Shown here piece after piece: positions 1-12,400 of a stretch of DNA of 64,000 bases (positions are counted from its first letter, which is position 1; each line of letters begins with the position of its first letter). The stretch spans positions 3,493,501 to 3,557,500 of the forward strand of contig NC_084895.1 of the NCBI RefSeq assembly GCF_958979055.1, in the 5' to 3' direction. The position numbers were made by a program, and so were the translations under genes. The stretch is from Alnus glutinosa. Taxonomy: Eukaryota; Streptophyta; Magnoliopsida; Fagales; Betulaceae. The notes beneath the pieces were generated by a model. It was given only the letters and a program-made list of their open reading frames with translations. It was not told where the DNA came from and made no database searches.

Positions 1-682
1 AATATCTTAAAAATGGCATGTTCCTTCAACTGAACCTACCAATAAATCTTTACTCCATTTATCATCTTCCTCAAAGCTCAATTCTCTTAGAAAAGACAAA
101 CTACACTTACCCAAGACAAAAACCAACCAGCCCTCAACTCTCTCCAGAATAGATCCCTCAAGAACATCGTCTTGAACCTAGCACCCTCTGCGTATTTTAC
201 AGTAGCTAATGTCATATGTCACTTTTTGTTAAAAACCAAAAACCTAAATAGACAAATATCTCATCAAACTGAACACAATAAGAATTAAGTCAATCTATAC
301 AAGGAAAAGCCCATCTAGAATAGGCAAAGACAAGATATTTTGGTCGGCCCTTAAATGACCAGTATCATTTTCATTATACACAATCTATCAAAGCATCATT
401 AATGCAACTACTTTAGCAAACTTTCTAGTCTGAGATGGTGAAAAACGAACCCACATCACTGGAAACACTACACTGCATTCAGCTCTCTCCCCAAAGCATT
501 CCTAAACACTTCAATCATTAAACGTCAGTCACACCAACTTAACATATTTTGCTTACTCATGTCATTCCAACAAAAACTCTACCATCAATCAGTGGCCACA
601 GGCCCACAACGTCTAGCAATCATATAAATCACATTTACAAGTAAAACAATCAGAGCCAAAGCAGAGCACGAATTTCACTCAC
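1..682 (-). other. intron 2 of the MAM33-like gene (partial)
   Basis: The AT-rich stretch after the GTGAGT donor has no open frame resembling the conserved MAM33 C-terminus. I read it as intron running off the window edge. Nothing else is recognisable. Confidence 0.6.
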
Positions 683-1109
683 TGAAAAACCGGCCCAGCG
701 TACTGATTCGGAACGACAAGGAACCCCGAGTTCTCGGCCTTGGGCCGCATTGAAATGGAGTGAATCCCGAGCGCGTCCGGGTACAACCCGCACAGAAAGT
801 GCACATGCTCCGGCTGCCCGGGCTTCGACACGTCCACGTGAACAAACAACTGGTTAATGCTGTCATCGCCATCGTCCTCACCACCGCCACCGGGGACTAT
901 GTTCGCCAATCGCATCACCGAAACGTTGATTTCCTCGTCGTTGCCGTAGCTCCGCTTGAGGACCGGACCGTTTCCGTCCAGCGATCCCTTCACAACCGTG
1001 AACGGCGCGGGAGGGCTCACCTTCTGTGTTTCACATTTCAGATTTCAAACAAAATCAAAACCAGTCCCTAAAACCCCACAAACACACACACACAGAAAGA
1101 GGGTTTTAC

Positions 1110-1173
<64 letters not shown>

Positions 1174-1344
1174 TGTTACAGCAGGAGGGGACATTCTAGA
1201 GACTTCGAGATAGTGGTCTTTGAGGGAGCGGAGTAGAAGGGAGTTGACGGCAGAGGAGGCGGTGGTTGATTGGCGGAATGTGGTGGTGCGCCATGGATGG
1301 CGCAGTGCCCTGCCGGTTGCAGCTGCCAATGGTTTCCTCCACAT
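683..1344 (-). CDS. MAM33/p32-family mitochondrial acidic protein, 5' exons (partial)
   Basis: Two exons are visible: 1344-1180 (55 codons, phase 0) and 1023-683 (phase 2 at its end). The donors read GTAACA and GTGAGT and the acceptor is ACACAG. Exon 1 begins MWRKPLAAATGR and is rich in Arg and Ser with almost no acidic residues, as expected of a mitochondrial targeting peptide. Exon 2 holds the family core: SPPAPFTVVKGSLDG, a beta-strand region, an acidic glycine-rich loop (GGGGEDDGDD) and the conserved HFLCGLYPDALGI stretch. MAM33/p32 proteins are trimeric acidic proteins of the mitochondrial matrix linked to respiratory-chain biogenesis; that role comes from the family. The C-terminal helices, normally encoded by a further exon, are not found in 1-682 and probably lie off the left edge. 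The start is the first in-frame ATG ahead of the targeting peptide. The family call is solid; the paralogue is not determined. Confidence 0.85.
1082..1171. repeat. compound (CA)(TA)(GA) microsatellite
   Basis: A short CA tract is followed by about 11 TA units and about 19 GA units. It lies inside intron 1 of the MAM33-like gene, immediately downstream of the splice donor on the minus strand. It generates spurious repeat-peptide frames on both strands. Confidence 0.95.
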
Positions 1345-1929
1345 TGCTCGATTGCTGTGTTGGAGTTTCGCTGTTCAGACAAATGTGTTCGGAGCTTCGA
1401 GTGCTCTTAACATAGTAGGAAAATTGCTCCCTTATTATTACGGCGTGCTTTGGGGCCGCCATTCTCCAAACCGATGATCAAATATTAAATTCTACCGAGA
1501 GTTTATTTAAAACATATTTTTAATTTTATCTCAAATTTTTAAAACTATTCAAATATAATTTTAAAAAAGTAAATTCTCACGATATTTGTAATTTTTCAAA
1601 AAATTGCACATCTAAACAAACCCTTAAAAATTAGCCCCAATTCTCACGCGTTTAAATTTTAGGGCAAATGTTTTATAAATCATTGAGTCAACACGGGATT
1701 TGAAATCAGTTTTTTACTATTTAAAAATCAATTTTTACTGCTTAAGTTTGTCGCGGATTTAAAATTAGTCATTTTGTGATTTTTTGGTTTATTTTTTCAA
1801 CTTTCGTTAGTGCCACACAGTCTTTTTGCCACATCACTTTAAAATATTATATTTTTAATAATTTTATTTAAAAATAAAAAGAAAAAAAAAACTCAAAAAA
1901 AGAAACGAAAATGGGGTTTGAGGGTAACT
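1345..1929. other. upstream region of MAM33-like gene with a dispersed repeat
   Basis: No coding signal. The first ~140 bases upstream of the MAM33 ATG should hold its promoter and 5' UTR. From about 1650 to 1870 the sequence matches, in inverted orientation, the stretch at 14880-15085: both carry the TTAGTGCCAC and TTTTTGCCACATCA blocks and the AAAAATCAAT block at similar spacing. They are two diverged copies of one repeat family, perhaps terminal parts of MULE-type elements. Confidence 0.5.
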
Positions 1930-2154
1930 TGTAAAGACCCCACCCCTAATAACACAATATTGTCAGCTTTTGATTTCCTTAAACCAGACTTCTCAAGAGG
2001 TTACCCATCCTAATACTACTTTCGCAGAAGTACTCTTAACTACAAAATTCTGATAAGTTCATGGTCATTATGGCTTTTAAAACGTGTTGTGTCAAGAATG
2101 ATGTGTTTATACATATAAGCATATATCCATTATTAGGCGATGTGGGATGTCACA
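1930..2154 (-). mobile_element. solo LTR of a Cassandra-type TRIM retrotransposon
   Basis: Read on the minus strand this 225 bp unit begins TGTGACATCCCACATCGCC and ends TCTTTACA. Its middle carries a degenerate 5S rRNA-like domain (ATCAGAA...GTAGTTAAG...AGTATTAGGATGGGTAACC), the hallmark of Cassandra LTRs. It aligns end to end with the LTRs of the complete element at 26252-26861. The flanks TAACT and TACCT are a near-match 5 bp target duplication, so it is most likely a solo LTR left by LTR-LTR recombination. The 5S-like box is more decayed than in the complete copy, suggesting greater age. Confidence 0.85.
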
Positions 2155-2159
2155 TACCT

Positions 2160-2520
2160 CGTGAGCCATCCCAGAGCAAGGGGTTGGCAGCGAGCCACCC
2201 CCAAAGGTGGCCTGTGCCACCTATGGGGTGGTTAAGCATATGGGGTAGCTGCACGGCCACTTCATGCCTGTTCTAGCATGCCACCCCAGCCCATTGGGGG
2301 GGGGGGCGCGCTAGTCACCCCATAGGCGACTAGCGCCACCTTTGAGGTGGCTCGCCGCCTGCCCCATAGGTTGGGGGTGGCCGCGTGCCACCCTAACCCC
2401 ATCTGGAGTGGTTGCGCAGCCACCCCATAGGCCAAGGGTAGCACGCTACGAGTGGCTTGCTGCCAACCCCTTGCTTAAGGGTAGCCAGCAAGCTACCCTA
2501 AATGGGGCTGGAGGTGGTGC
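2160..2520. repeat. GC-rich degenerate repeat array
   Basis: A GC island in AT-rich surroundings, made of degenerate units around GCCACCCCATAGGC and their complements (GTGGC...GCCAC), many forming short palindromes. Frames open through it, but they are products of the repeat. Similar GC-rich hairpin blocks occur at 4925-4985, 9590-9720 and 35298-35490, mostly inside or beside inverted-repeat elements. Confidence 0.6.
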
Positions 2521-2522
2521 AT

Positions 2523-2595
2523 GAACATTTGAAGTAGTACACCGAACGGTTGAAGTAGTACACCGAACATTTGAAGTAGTACACTGAACATTTGA
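2523..2595 (+). repeat. 21 bp tandem repeat, about 3.5 copies
   Basis: The unit GAACATTTGAAGTAGTACACC is repeated about three and a half times with one or two changes per copy. It directly follows the GC-rich array and has no coding content. Confidence 0.9.
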
Positions 2596-2599
2596 CCTT

Positions 2600-3363
2600 G
2601 CCTAAAAACAATTTTAACCTGCTATTCGTATTATTCAGCTGTATCTATTTCAAATCATGCCTATGAAAGCCACCCCCACACCCTTCAGACTTCACAAATT
2701 CTCCATGCATCTTAGTACACCAACCCATTTGTTCATGTTCTATTCATGTAATTTACCATACTTTTTTATGAGTCTTAAACATGCATGCCATGAAAAGTTC
2801 ATAATTTATCTCTCTTAAAAGTGAATAATTTTTAAACAGTCGGGGGCTTACCCTCATTTTTTTATAAACCTTTACGTTGATATGGTTCAACATGATTTTA
2901 TAAAACTATTATGAGATTTGGTCAGGATAGAAAATTGTCTAGGTAGAAGTTTAGAATTTTTCATGCATTTTGGTACCCTTCGAATGTTCATTATTATTGA
3001 TAGAACGTTCGACCCTTGTTGATCGAACGCTCAACCTCGATATCGAATGTTCGACAGTGAGCAAAAATAGATAATAAGAGTTTTAATAATAGATTAGCAT
3101 ACCTAAGTTGTTATTAGAGTTTTTTAATTACATGGGTTAGAACTCTTGTTATATTATGTTTAATAAGAGGGTATGTTTCGGAATAGTAGGAGTCTGAGAT
3201 GTTTGAGTCTATGGATAAACATTTGAGATAGTAATGCTTACGAAACTAGTTTCACGTTAACGTGCAATATGTCAACAGACTGAGCATACTTTATTCTTCA
3301 CAATGATATGTCATCAGCTTACTGATTTTATAACATGTTTAAATTGCTTCAATTATATAAATG

Positions 3364-3399
<36 letters not shown>

Positions 3400-3700
3400 A
3401 ACAAACAATATTTGCATCGTATGATATAGTATATTAGTATGTGCGGTATTACGGCTATGTGTTTACTATTATACGGACTTGACCTTGTGATTAAAGAGAT
3501 TTACTTTTATATTTGGCTTTTGATCCAACAATTGTTTTATACCTGGTGCAACCCTAAATGCAAGAACCTATTTCTTTCTTTTGCTAACCAAAGGAAATTG
3601 TCAGCCCATTTCTATCATTGAGAGCTAATTGCAAATTTGTAAAACCAATTGGACTAATTTAACATTGTTTTATTCATTTTTTATTTTTTTTTGTTCGTTA
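2600..3700. other. intergenic, no gene seen
   Basis: AT-rich, with no supported exon. At 2985-3060 there are several near-palindromic GAACGTTCGAC-like words. A (CA)n(TA)n microsatellite occupies about 3365-3399. Confidence 0.6.
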
Positions 3701-5424
3701 GCGGTTCAGGTGACAACAAGCCAATCAGCCCCAGGCCCAGAGGTCCCCACAAAATAGCCGACCTTAAAAATCGTAACCCATGCATATTGGAATTGGGTTC
3801 AGTCTTTGCTTGAAATTTGGGCTTGAGATTGAAGCTCTGTTGACCTTCCCGTCTTATTGAAAACTGTCATTTTATTCTTGTTAAGTAAATAAAAGAAAGA
3901 AAAGAGTAGATGAGATTCATCATTTTTCTTCTTTTATTATTTTTTTTTATTTTTTTATTTTTATTTTTATTTTTTTTATCAGGGTATCTTACCGTACCTA
4001 TAACTATAATGTACCTCGTTTGCTGAACGACTGGCCCACACAAAATGGTAGTCGAATCTTCCGAGCGCAGTAACCACCTGCCAAGAACTGCAGACTAATT
4101 TCCGGCCCAATATTCGACGTCACTCCAGGCACTGTGCATTAAATCGCAGGCAGATGGTCAGAGGCCCGAAGACCCCCCCCCCACACAACCTGGGTGGCTG
4201 GCCCCAAGATGAAGTTTGCACCTTATGAAGTTTCGAACTTGTGACCTCATCGGTAGCACACTCTTGAAAATAATTTTGTGGTTAATGTTTTTTGCACAGT
4301 AATATAGACGTCCGAAAGTGACATGTGTCCTTAATGTACGTCTTATCACATACATTTTTAATAGAATTAATAAATATCCATTAAAAAAAATGGGTTAGAG
4401 AACATCTATTAAAAATACACATGCATTATAGAAAGAAATTCCTCAAGGCTCCAACTTTGTTTAGAGAAATTTTGTCCCATAAATAATTTTCTTCTCTTTT
4501 TTTTTCTGGGATGAAATCATTGGTAACAAAATCGACAGGAGCAAACAAAGTGTGAAAAAATAATTAATTGCCGTTTATTTCTTTCTTTCTTTTCTTCTTC
4601 TTCATTTTTTTTTTTTTTTTTTTAAACCATTCTTCTTTTAGGGATTCATTGTAGACACCATGAGGATTGTTGGGGTTAACAAGATGCCAATCAGGCCACG
4701 CCCAGAGGTCCAAACAACATGCCGACCTTAGAATTCCAGACGCAAATTTAATCTGACAGAAAGTTGAAAAGTGTTTTTCAGATCGAAATCTCCCCCACCA
4801 AACCTCCAAAAAAAAAAAAAAAAAAAAAAATTGTTTGAAGGGAACATTGGTAATGGTATGATAATTTGAGAGGAAATATGTATACTTTTCCTTAAAAGCT
4901 TAATATTGATTCTTTACCTTCACGGCCATTATGGATGGTTCGGCCACTTCTCATTGGCCAAGGGGGCAGCTCAACCACCCTTGGGAGACTTTATCTTCTT
5001 CTTTTCTTTTTTCTTTTTTCCTTAATTTTTTTTAAATATATATTTCTTCTTTTAGTTTTTAGTTTTTTTTAAAAATTTTTTAGATTTTTTTTTTAAAAAA
5101 TAAAAATAAAAAAATTATAGAGGGCATTTTTGTTATTGGGGTGATAGTTTTGAGAGAATATTGACTATGTGGTAGTTTGAAGGGGGTATGTATTCTTTCT
5201 CTTGACTCTAATCCTAAATTTAAAGCCTCATACGTTAGATTGTTCCCTTTTAAACATTGATGAGGTTGGGAACAGGCTGTGTAAGCAGTCCAAGAAGAAC
5301 TAGAAGAGGAGAATAAAATTTCTAGTAACTTGGCCCATCCATTGAATAATATACTTCATGTTAATCTCTATTGCCTTTACAAACAATTGGCCTTTAGCAT
5401 GATGTGGTATCCTTACATGTACTT
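3700..5424. repeat. dispersed repeat fragments and low-complexity DNA
   Basis: Two copies of a ~60 bp word (CCAATCAG..CCCAGAGGTCC..GCCGACCTTA) lie at about 3715-3775 and 4685-4735 in the same orientation. On the minus strand near 4220-4260 the sequence GAGGTCACAAGTTCGAAAC resembles a tRNA T-arm/B-box, which could indicate a tRNA-derived SINE, but no clear A-box or tail was found. Direct repeats near 4870-4905 and 5170-5205 flank a GC-rich block. Long T/A tracts fill the rest. No gene is seen. Confidence 0.4.
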
Positions 5425-6443
5425 AGGGGTGTATAATTGGTTGCGGTTGCGATTATTTCCTCATACCCACAACCGCAATCAAAGTATTTGGTTATTCTCA
5501 TTTAAATAACCGCAACCGGTTTTACGGTTATTAAACGGATAATTATACGGTTTTCATACATTGTTGATTTTTTTCAATTTTTTTTTTTAATCCAATATCC
5601 AACCATTCAATATTCAATACTAAATAGAAAATACTACTGGATGTGCATAATTGTATTTACCATTTACCATTCATTTCTCTTAACAAGCTCACAATCAAGT
5701 CCATAGAATAAATAAAATGATTGCCAAAAAAAAAATAATCAAACAAACAAATATTATAAAATATAATGACAATTCTATTGTAATTAAAATATGATGACAA
5801 TTCAAAAAAAATACCAAACCTTCGTATTAAAAAACTTAAGATGATTCATTCCTTGATTTCAAAAATTGAGTTTGAGGCCATCTACAATAAATATAATTAT
5901 TTGTATAGCGAATAGTCTTTCCCACCAAATTGTGCTACCTTTATTGGCAATGCTATTGATTCTTGTAAATAATGTAAACCCCAAATTAATTTAAATGTAA
6001 TTCGAAGATCTTACTATCTACCTACAAGGAGCAAATGTCACCTTATAAACTGATATATTTTTGAAGTCAAAGAACTTTCCAGATATTAGTCACATTATTA
6101 TTGTAATATTTGATTTTCCTACACATTATCATTGCCTTCAACACATTATATAGTAACAATCTAATACATTGGAGTACACTCAGTATTATTATAAACAATA
6201 CATTGGAATACACTAATTTTATTAGAGGTTCAAGTGGAAATTCAGTTTAGGCCTTGGCTGGAATATATATATAATATGGTTACCAGATTTCCTAAAACTC
6301 TATAACCGGTAACCACAACTGGAGCACCCAGTTATACGGTTGCAATTATTTCCGGTTTTCCGGTTATCCGGTTAGTAGTTGTTGGTAGTTATTAGCAGTT
6401 ACTAGTTACAAGCGGTTAATAACCGTCCCGCTTGTACACCTCT
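5425..6443. mobile_element. non-autonomous hAT-like element overlapping the FMO 3' end
   Basis: The left end begins AGGGGTGTATAATTGG and the right end, reverse-complemented, begins AGAGGTGTACAAGCGG. The subterminal regions are packed with CCGGTTA/GCGGTTA words facing opposite ways, the pattern of plant hAT elements. No transposase frame remains in the ~1 kb. The 8 bp flanks (ATGTACTT and ATCCACCT) match at five positions, so the target duplication is only suggestive. The right end supplies the last codons and the stop of the FMO gene. Confidence 0.7.
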
Positions 6444-9400
6444 ATCCACCTATGGGATACATCCCAGGTGTCCCGAAATTCATCATCATGTGAAGTAATC
6501 TTCTGCAACGCATAGAAATACATCTCTTCTCTCCACTGCTCTAGGGGTGGTAATCCCAATTGAGTGACTAGCCAGTTTTCGTATTCGAACTGAGACCAAA
6601 GAGATCAAGTCAATAAGCAATGCCTGAGATCAAAGAAAGATTATTGAATATGAGACCTTAAAACCTTGTTTTGTTGAAGTTGATGAGTGTGGTGCTTAGG
6701 CAATCCACTCTCCTTCATATGCTGGTAGAGTTCTTCAACAGATGATGCCATCTCTTCTTCACTTGGCAGTGCCACCTTGCCAGATAAAACTTTTGCTACC
6801 CAACGGGATTGTAGCTCAATTATTAAACTGGGAGAACCCTAATTGCAAATGAATTATCATAATTAACCAAACAGATGAATTAGTAAGAAGTATTGGAGAT
6901 ACCAAAAGAGAGCTGTAAGGTATACTATAAGAGCACAATCAAAATTGGATATCATCATCTCAACAAGATAAAATAAATCATTTCTTTGATGGCTATAACG
7001 TTGCAATAATAGATAACTTGAAGTGCCGAAAGAAAACATCGAACATCAACATTCATCTTATCGTTTCTATGGCGATCAAACAGATACTATCAAAACCACT
7101 TCTTTACAAGAAAAAGTTGGATAAAAAAAATTGGCAATTAATTAACGAATAATGCTATTTAGTAGACTATTCTATGACTGTTATACAATTAAGATGATAT
7201 GATAGTGAAAATCAGTATTTAAATCAACAAGGGTTTGTAAAAAAGAAAAATCAATAGCTAATTTTTATTGTCATGTCATTTCAGTCATATGGCAGTAATA
7301 TACCAGTCAACTAAATAGCATTTCTCTTAGTTAAAAGAAGGGAAATCCATGTGTTTAGTAAATCTTCCAAACAACAAATTGCTTCAAGAACCATTTATGT
7401 TTTTTCTAGAATGCATCAACTTCGTAATATATTTTATATAATAGCATACCTTGTAAGGTAGTCCTACAAAAGAAAGCCAAGGAGCTAAGCACGGTGGAAA
7501 AACATGTTTATACAGAGGTCCAACACAATTGTCATCCACGCTCACTATTCCATTTGTTCTTAAAAAGGGGAAATGATACTTGAATCTGCAGGAGGAGAAT
7601 AATATTCAACAAAAAAAGAGAGGTTCTAAACTTTATAAATAATAACTCAGGGATGTGAAAACAAAAGTTGTTAATTGATCAAATAAGAAAAAGAAAATAA
7701 AGCAGAGACTGTGAAATCACATTTATAGCAAATACCCGGTACAATGGATGATGACATCTGCATACACAAATGATCCATCTTGAAATACTACTTTACCATC
7801 TTCATCAGCACATTTTATCTGCAGAAGTTACTACCCATTAGAAGTGCAACTTATCAATTTTGAAGTTTCTGATATCAAAGGAAATAGCATTTTCTGGTAG
7901 AAAGAACACAAAACCACTGAATGCTGCCAGATATTATTGTGATTTTCCAACTTTTTAAAATGCACATCTGAGACACGCAGGGCTTGATGAACTTCTTTTG
8001 CAACAGAGGAGATCTCTCTCAAGATGTCGTGTGCACTAGGTCCATTTCCAACTACCACCACAATCTGTCAAACATGATTGCATAGCAACTCTTAAGAGAT
8101 TTAATGAAACAAGCGTTGCCATTACAGGAATGAAATTAAATTAAGAAGCAAGGAGCCACTCATTTGATTGCAGACAAAATGAATTTCACCTACTTCAAAA
8201 ATAAGGTTACATCTTACGCTTTTTTCTTTTTTCCCTTTTTATGTTTCAAAACATCTAATGATTTATTTTAAATCACCAATTTTTCTAAAATGTTAAGCGG
8301 ATAGAAAATGATGAATTCAATTACTTAATTAATATTTTAACACTCTCCCTCACAAGTAAGGCCAAACACGTGAAATATTTAATTGAAAGGGGATGAACCG
8401 TGGAGTTAAAAGTTCGAACCAAGATCTTTACTCAGATACCATATTTAATCACTAGTTGTCCCAAATGCTTAAGCTCATGAGAAATGATAAACTTAATCAT
8501 TTAATTAATATTTTAACAATTCTTAAATCAGCAATTTAGGTAAAGTTGGTATTATAGTGAAGCCATGAAACTACAAGGTCAACTCCTAGAGCAGTACCTA
8601 CTGGGATGCAAGAACTGAAGCAAATGTTCAGAACATATCATGAAAAGCTATTTTAAATGGCCACTTCAGAATGTAATAGGTGCCAATGTATAGACATATC
8701 AGGACATGGGTATGGGGGTATGCAAGATCTATATGAGAGTCCCAGTGACTATAAAGATCTGTTCCTAGATTACTAAAAGTTCAATAGGATATAGTGTTTA
8801 GAAATTCAATAGGTACATCCTTTCCAACTGTATACAGCTATAGATATTACTAAAAGTTCACAAATCCCTGTGCACGAGTACATCCTTTCCAATTGTATGC
8901 AATCATGGAACACAGTGTAAGAGTAGTTTAGAAGTAAGGGAATTTGTGATGAGGAAAAGAAAAAAAAGCACCAACATTTACATACTTGATTCTGACATGA
9001 TTCAGGAGTTCGATAGTTGTGACTGTGTACTTGCACTCCTGGCCAAATATCCATGCCTGTAACATAATACAGAAAAGGTTTATGCAACTGAAAAGCGAAC
9101 AAATTATTTTTACCATGGAGATGGTGCTTATGCCTCTCTATGTAAAGTGAACAAAGTAATTTTACCACAAGGTACTTATATACCTTGAGAAATTGAGAAT
9201 CGCAAATAGAGATATTAGCTTTGGACAAAGGGAGATCTTTGAGGCTGAGTGAGGATTGCATTTTCTTTTGGATTAAATGCATAATTGATACCGGTGGTTT
9301 TGCTCTTTATCAAAAAGGTACTTGGGTTTTAAAAAGTGACAAAACTGATGCCTTTTTTTTTATTATTATTTTTTTTTATGAGTGACAAAACCGATACCCA

Positions 9401-12400
9401 TACTTTTCAAGTTTACCAATTTGATATCTTCGTCAATCTATGGTTTAAAAACTTAACGAAATTTTTGTCGTGTACAAAAAGTAATCTAAGAACAAAAACA
9501 TGTTGCCATAGGTACAAAATGCCACCTTAGCTTGACACCTAACAAAAAAAAAAAAAAAAAAAAAAAAAAAGAAAAAAAAAAGACCTCTACTTGGGGGTGG
9601 AGGGTCTGACAACCCCTCGGGGGTGCTCTAACGCCCCCAAAACCTTCTTAAGAAGTGGCCGGACCCCCCACCCCCAGGTGAGGGCGTGCACCCTCAAGTG
9701 GGGGAGAGCCCTCTCCCTTCTCTGCCACCCTTTTTTTCTTTTTGTTGTTTTTTTTTATCAAGTGTCAAGCTGTGGTGACATTTTATTGGTTTTCAATTAC
9801 TTTTTATACACGTAAAAATTTTGTTATGTTTTTAAACAACATATGAACGCAAGTATCAAATTGAAAAACTTGAAAAATATAGCTTTGTTACTTTTAAAAC
9901 CCCAGGTACCTTTTTAATAAAGAGTAAAACATGTATGAATTATGCATTTAACTCTTAAGAGGTATAAAACACTGATTTGAGCCTAAAAATCCACCCCATT
10001 CCTTGATAAATGCCATAGTCGCTGTTACTAAGATGGGGGCATTATCATCAATGCACTCAAGTTCAAAAGGACACCTAATACCTCTCCCATCACAGATGAA
10101 AGTTATGTAATTGTGCACAAGACGTGCAAAAGCAGTTTCTATACGTTACACCAATACTAGTGTGGTCGCAACGTTCGACGAACCAAAGTTTTCGCTCACT
10201 AATGAGGGCAAATAGGCATATGTTTGCTTTAAATAATAGTATTTAAAAAGTTAGGGATCTTTTGATTTTGTATAGTTTATAGTAAACACTGTGTGGCAGA
10301 ATTATAGAAATGGGATGGTGATGACCTCCCCAACACAGTAGATCTTCATAAATTAGACCAACTTTTGTTATGTTATTGTACAACGTTTCTTTTTGTTAAC
10401 CCCTGGCATTTGATTGTACTAACTACAAGAATTTTATTAAAAAGAATATATATTAGAGATTTTAATTTTTACTCTGTGTTATTTTTATTAAAAAGCATAT
10501 ATATTAGAGATTTTAAATTTCTACTCTGTGTTATTTCATGGATTTGTGTGGATGTTTTATTTTTTTTACTTTGATCTTTATAAGCTCAAGTTCACGTTTC
10601 CCTTATTTCCCAAAACTGGGGCGTGACGGTGGTGGTATCAAACTTCTATAATCTGGTCACACAGTGTTTACTATATACTATACAAAATCAAAAGACTCCT
10701 AACTATTTAAATACTATTATTCAAAGCATACATATGCCCATTTGTTCTCATTAATGGACCAAAACTTTGGGTCGTCAAACGTTGCGACCACAATGGGTAT
10801 TCTAGTTAGGAGGACGACAATGAATAGAGCCATCTGAAACGTTTATAAGGAAAAAAATGGATGAGTTTGACAACTCAAAAAGTAAACACAATACAACAAT
10901 AGTAGTACAAATTATTTAAACTGGATAAAACTTTTGAGTCACTTGTAGTGCAAAATTATTGTTTATAAGAATTTTATTTATGGTTGGTGGCTTTAACTTA
11001 AAAAGACTAGAAAGAGTAGTTATGATCCCTAGTTTATTCTTTACACAACATGGGCCAAGTTACATATTACCTTATAAGATGTCATTAAGTTGGTCTTTCC
11101 AGGTGAAAGGTACATGGAGCATATAATTTTTAATTGTTATTTGGTTCCAAATAATTAAAAAGATCACCAAAAGAAACACATTGCACTGTTCAATGCTATG
11201 CTGATAGTATTTGAAGTATAAAAACTCAAATAAATTAATTTTTAGAAAAAGTTACCAATAATTCTAGCTAGTACTAACAAATGGATACATTCACATCATC
11301 TTACTCAAAACACTAAGTCACGGCCCATACTAATATTTCAAAACAATTCAGCGTATCAACATTCTACCTAATATTAGAGACATGCAATGAAAGGTTCTAA
11401 CTCCAAGAGGTTCAACACGTTAATAAATCATCATGTCCCACTGATTCATACCACAAGTATACATACATTATATTCTTTTCAAAATCAGTACATCTATACA
11501 CATATAAGGGTGGATTAGCAAATCTCAAAGATAAAAGTCAAACACATAAGAATACCCATAGATTTCCCTTCAACAAACTCAGGAACTCTCATATTAAGTC
11601 CCATTCCATAGCCACATTCATCCATATAATCATCTTTACAACAATAATCAAAACTCAGAACAGAGAGAGGGAAAACATTAAATGGGTCTATTAATCTAAC
11701 CATAAATTCCATGGGTATTACTAAATGGGTCTATCAAAACTCAGCATAACATTTCTCAAGTAATCCATCCCAGTTTTGGTTCTCTAAACTTTTGTCGATA
11801 ATCCTGTTAAACCAGGAAGTGGGTATCTCAAAAACAATCATCAAATACAATTGTTCTAACTAAAATTCCCTTAAAAAATAAAAATAAAAATCAACATAAC
11901 CGAAACTAACACAAGGACTGTTAGAGGATAAGATATCCTCTGCAAAGAACTCTTAAGACAGGCATGAAAATAAGCCTACAGCACAGCCTACAGCAGCCCC
12001 TCAATCAAAGATTCACTCCACTCTACACGCAGCCTAGACCGTGTAAAATAACAAGAGAAAAAACATAAAACAGAGAAGAGAAGAACACAGGTAAACTCAA
12101 GAACTACATCTTTACTAATTCTCAGTACTCACTTCAGTTACAAGAGTGAATAATATATAGGGCTGTAAAGGGAAGCATATCCCATAAAACATGGAATGAA
12201 ATATGCTGGAAACATGGAGTGCGTGAGTCAAGGGAGTTGGGCTGCTGTCAGGCATGATGCATGGAGCTGTTGTCTTGTGTCAGCTTGGAACATGGGTTAG
12301 AACTGCTCAGCTTGAGACGGTCTAGGCTGCGTGTAGAGTGGAGTGAATCTTGGATTGAGGGGCTGCTGTAGGCTTATTTTCATGCCTGTCTTGAGAGTCC

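Noticed and set aside
2061..2524. Open frames in the GC-rich repeat
   Set aside because: Frames follow from repeat composition and differ between repeat units; no protein similarity.
4150..4370. tRNA-derived SINE on the minus strand
   Set aside because: A B-box-like word is present, but no convincing A-box, 3' tail or target duplication, so mentioned only as a possibility.
8806..9282. 158-codon minus-strand frame
   Set aside because: It contains the real 71 bp FMO exon (8986-9056) but is otherwise intron read-through; only the exon is supported by splice sites and homology.
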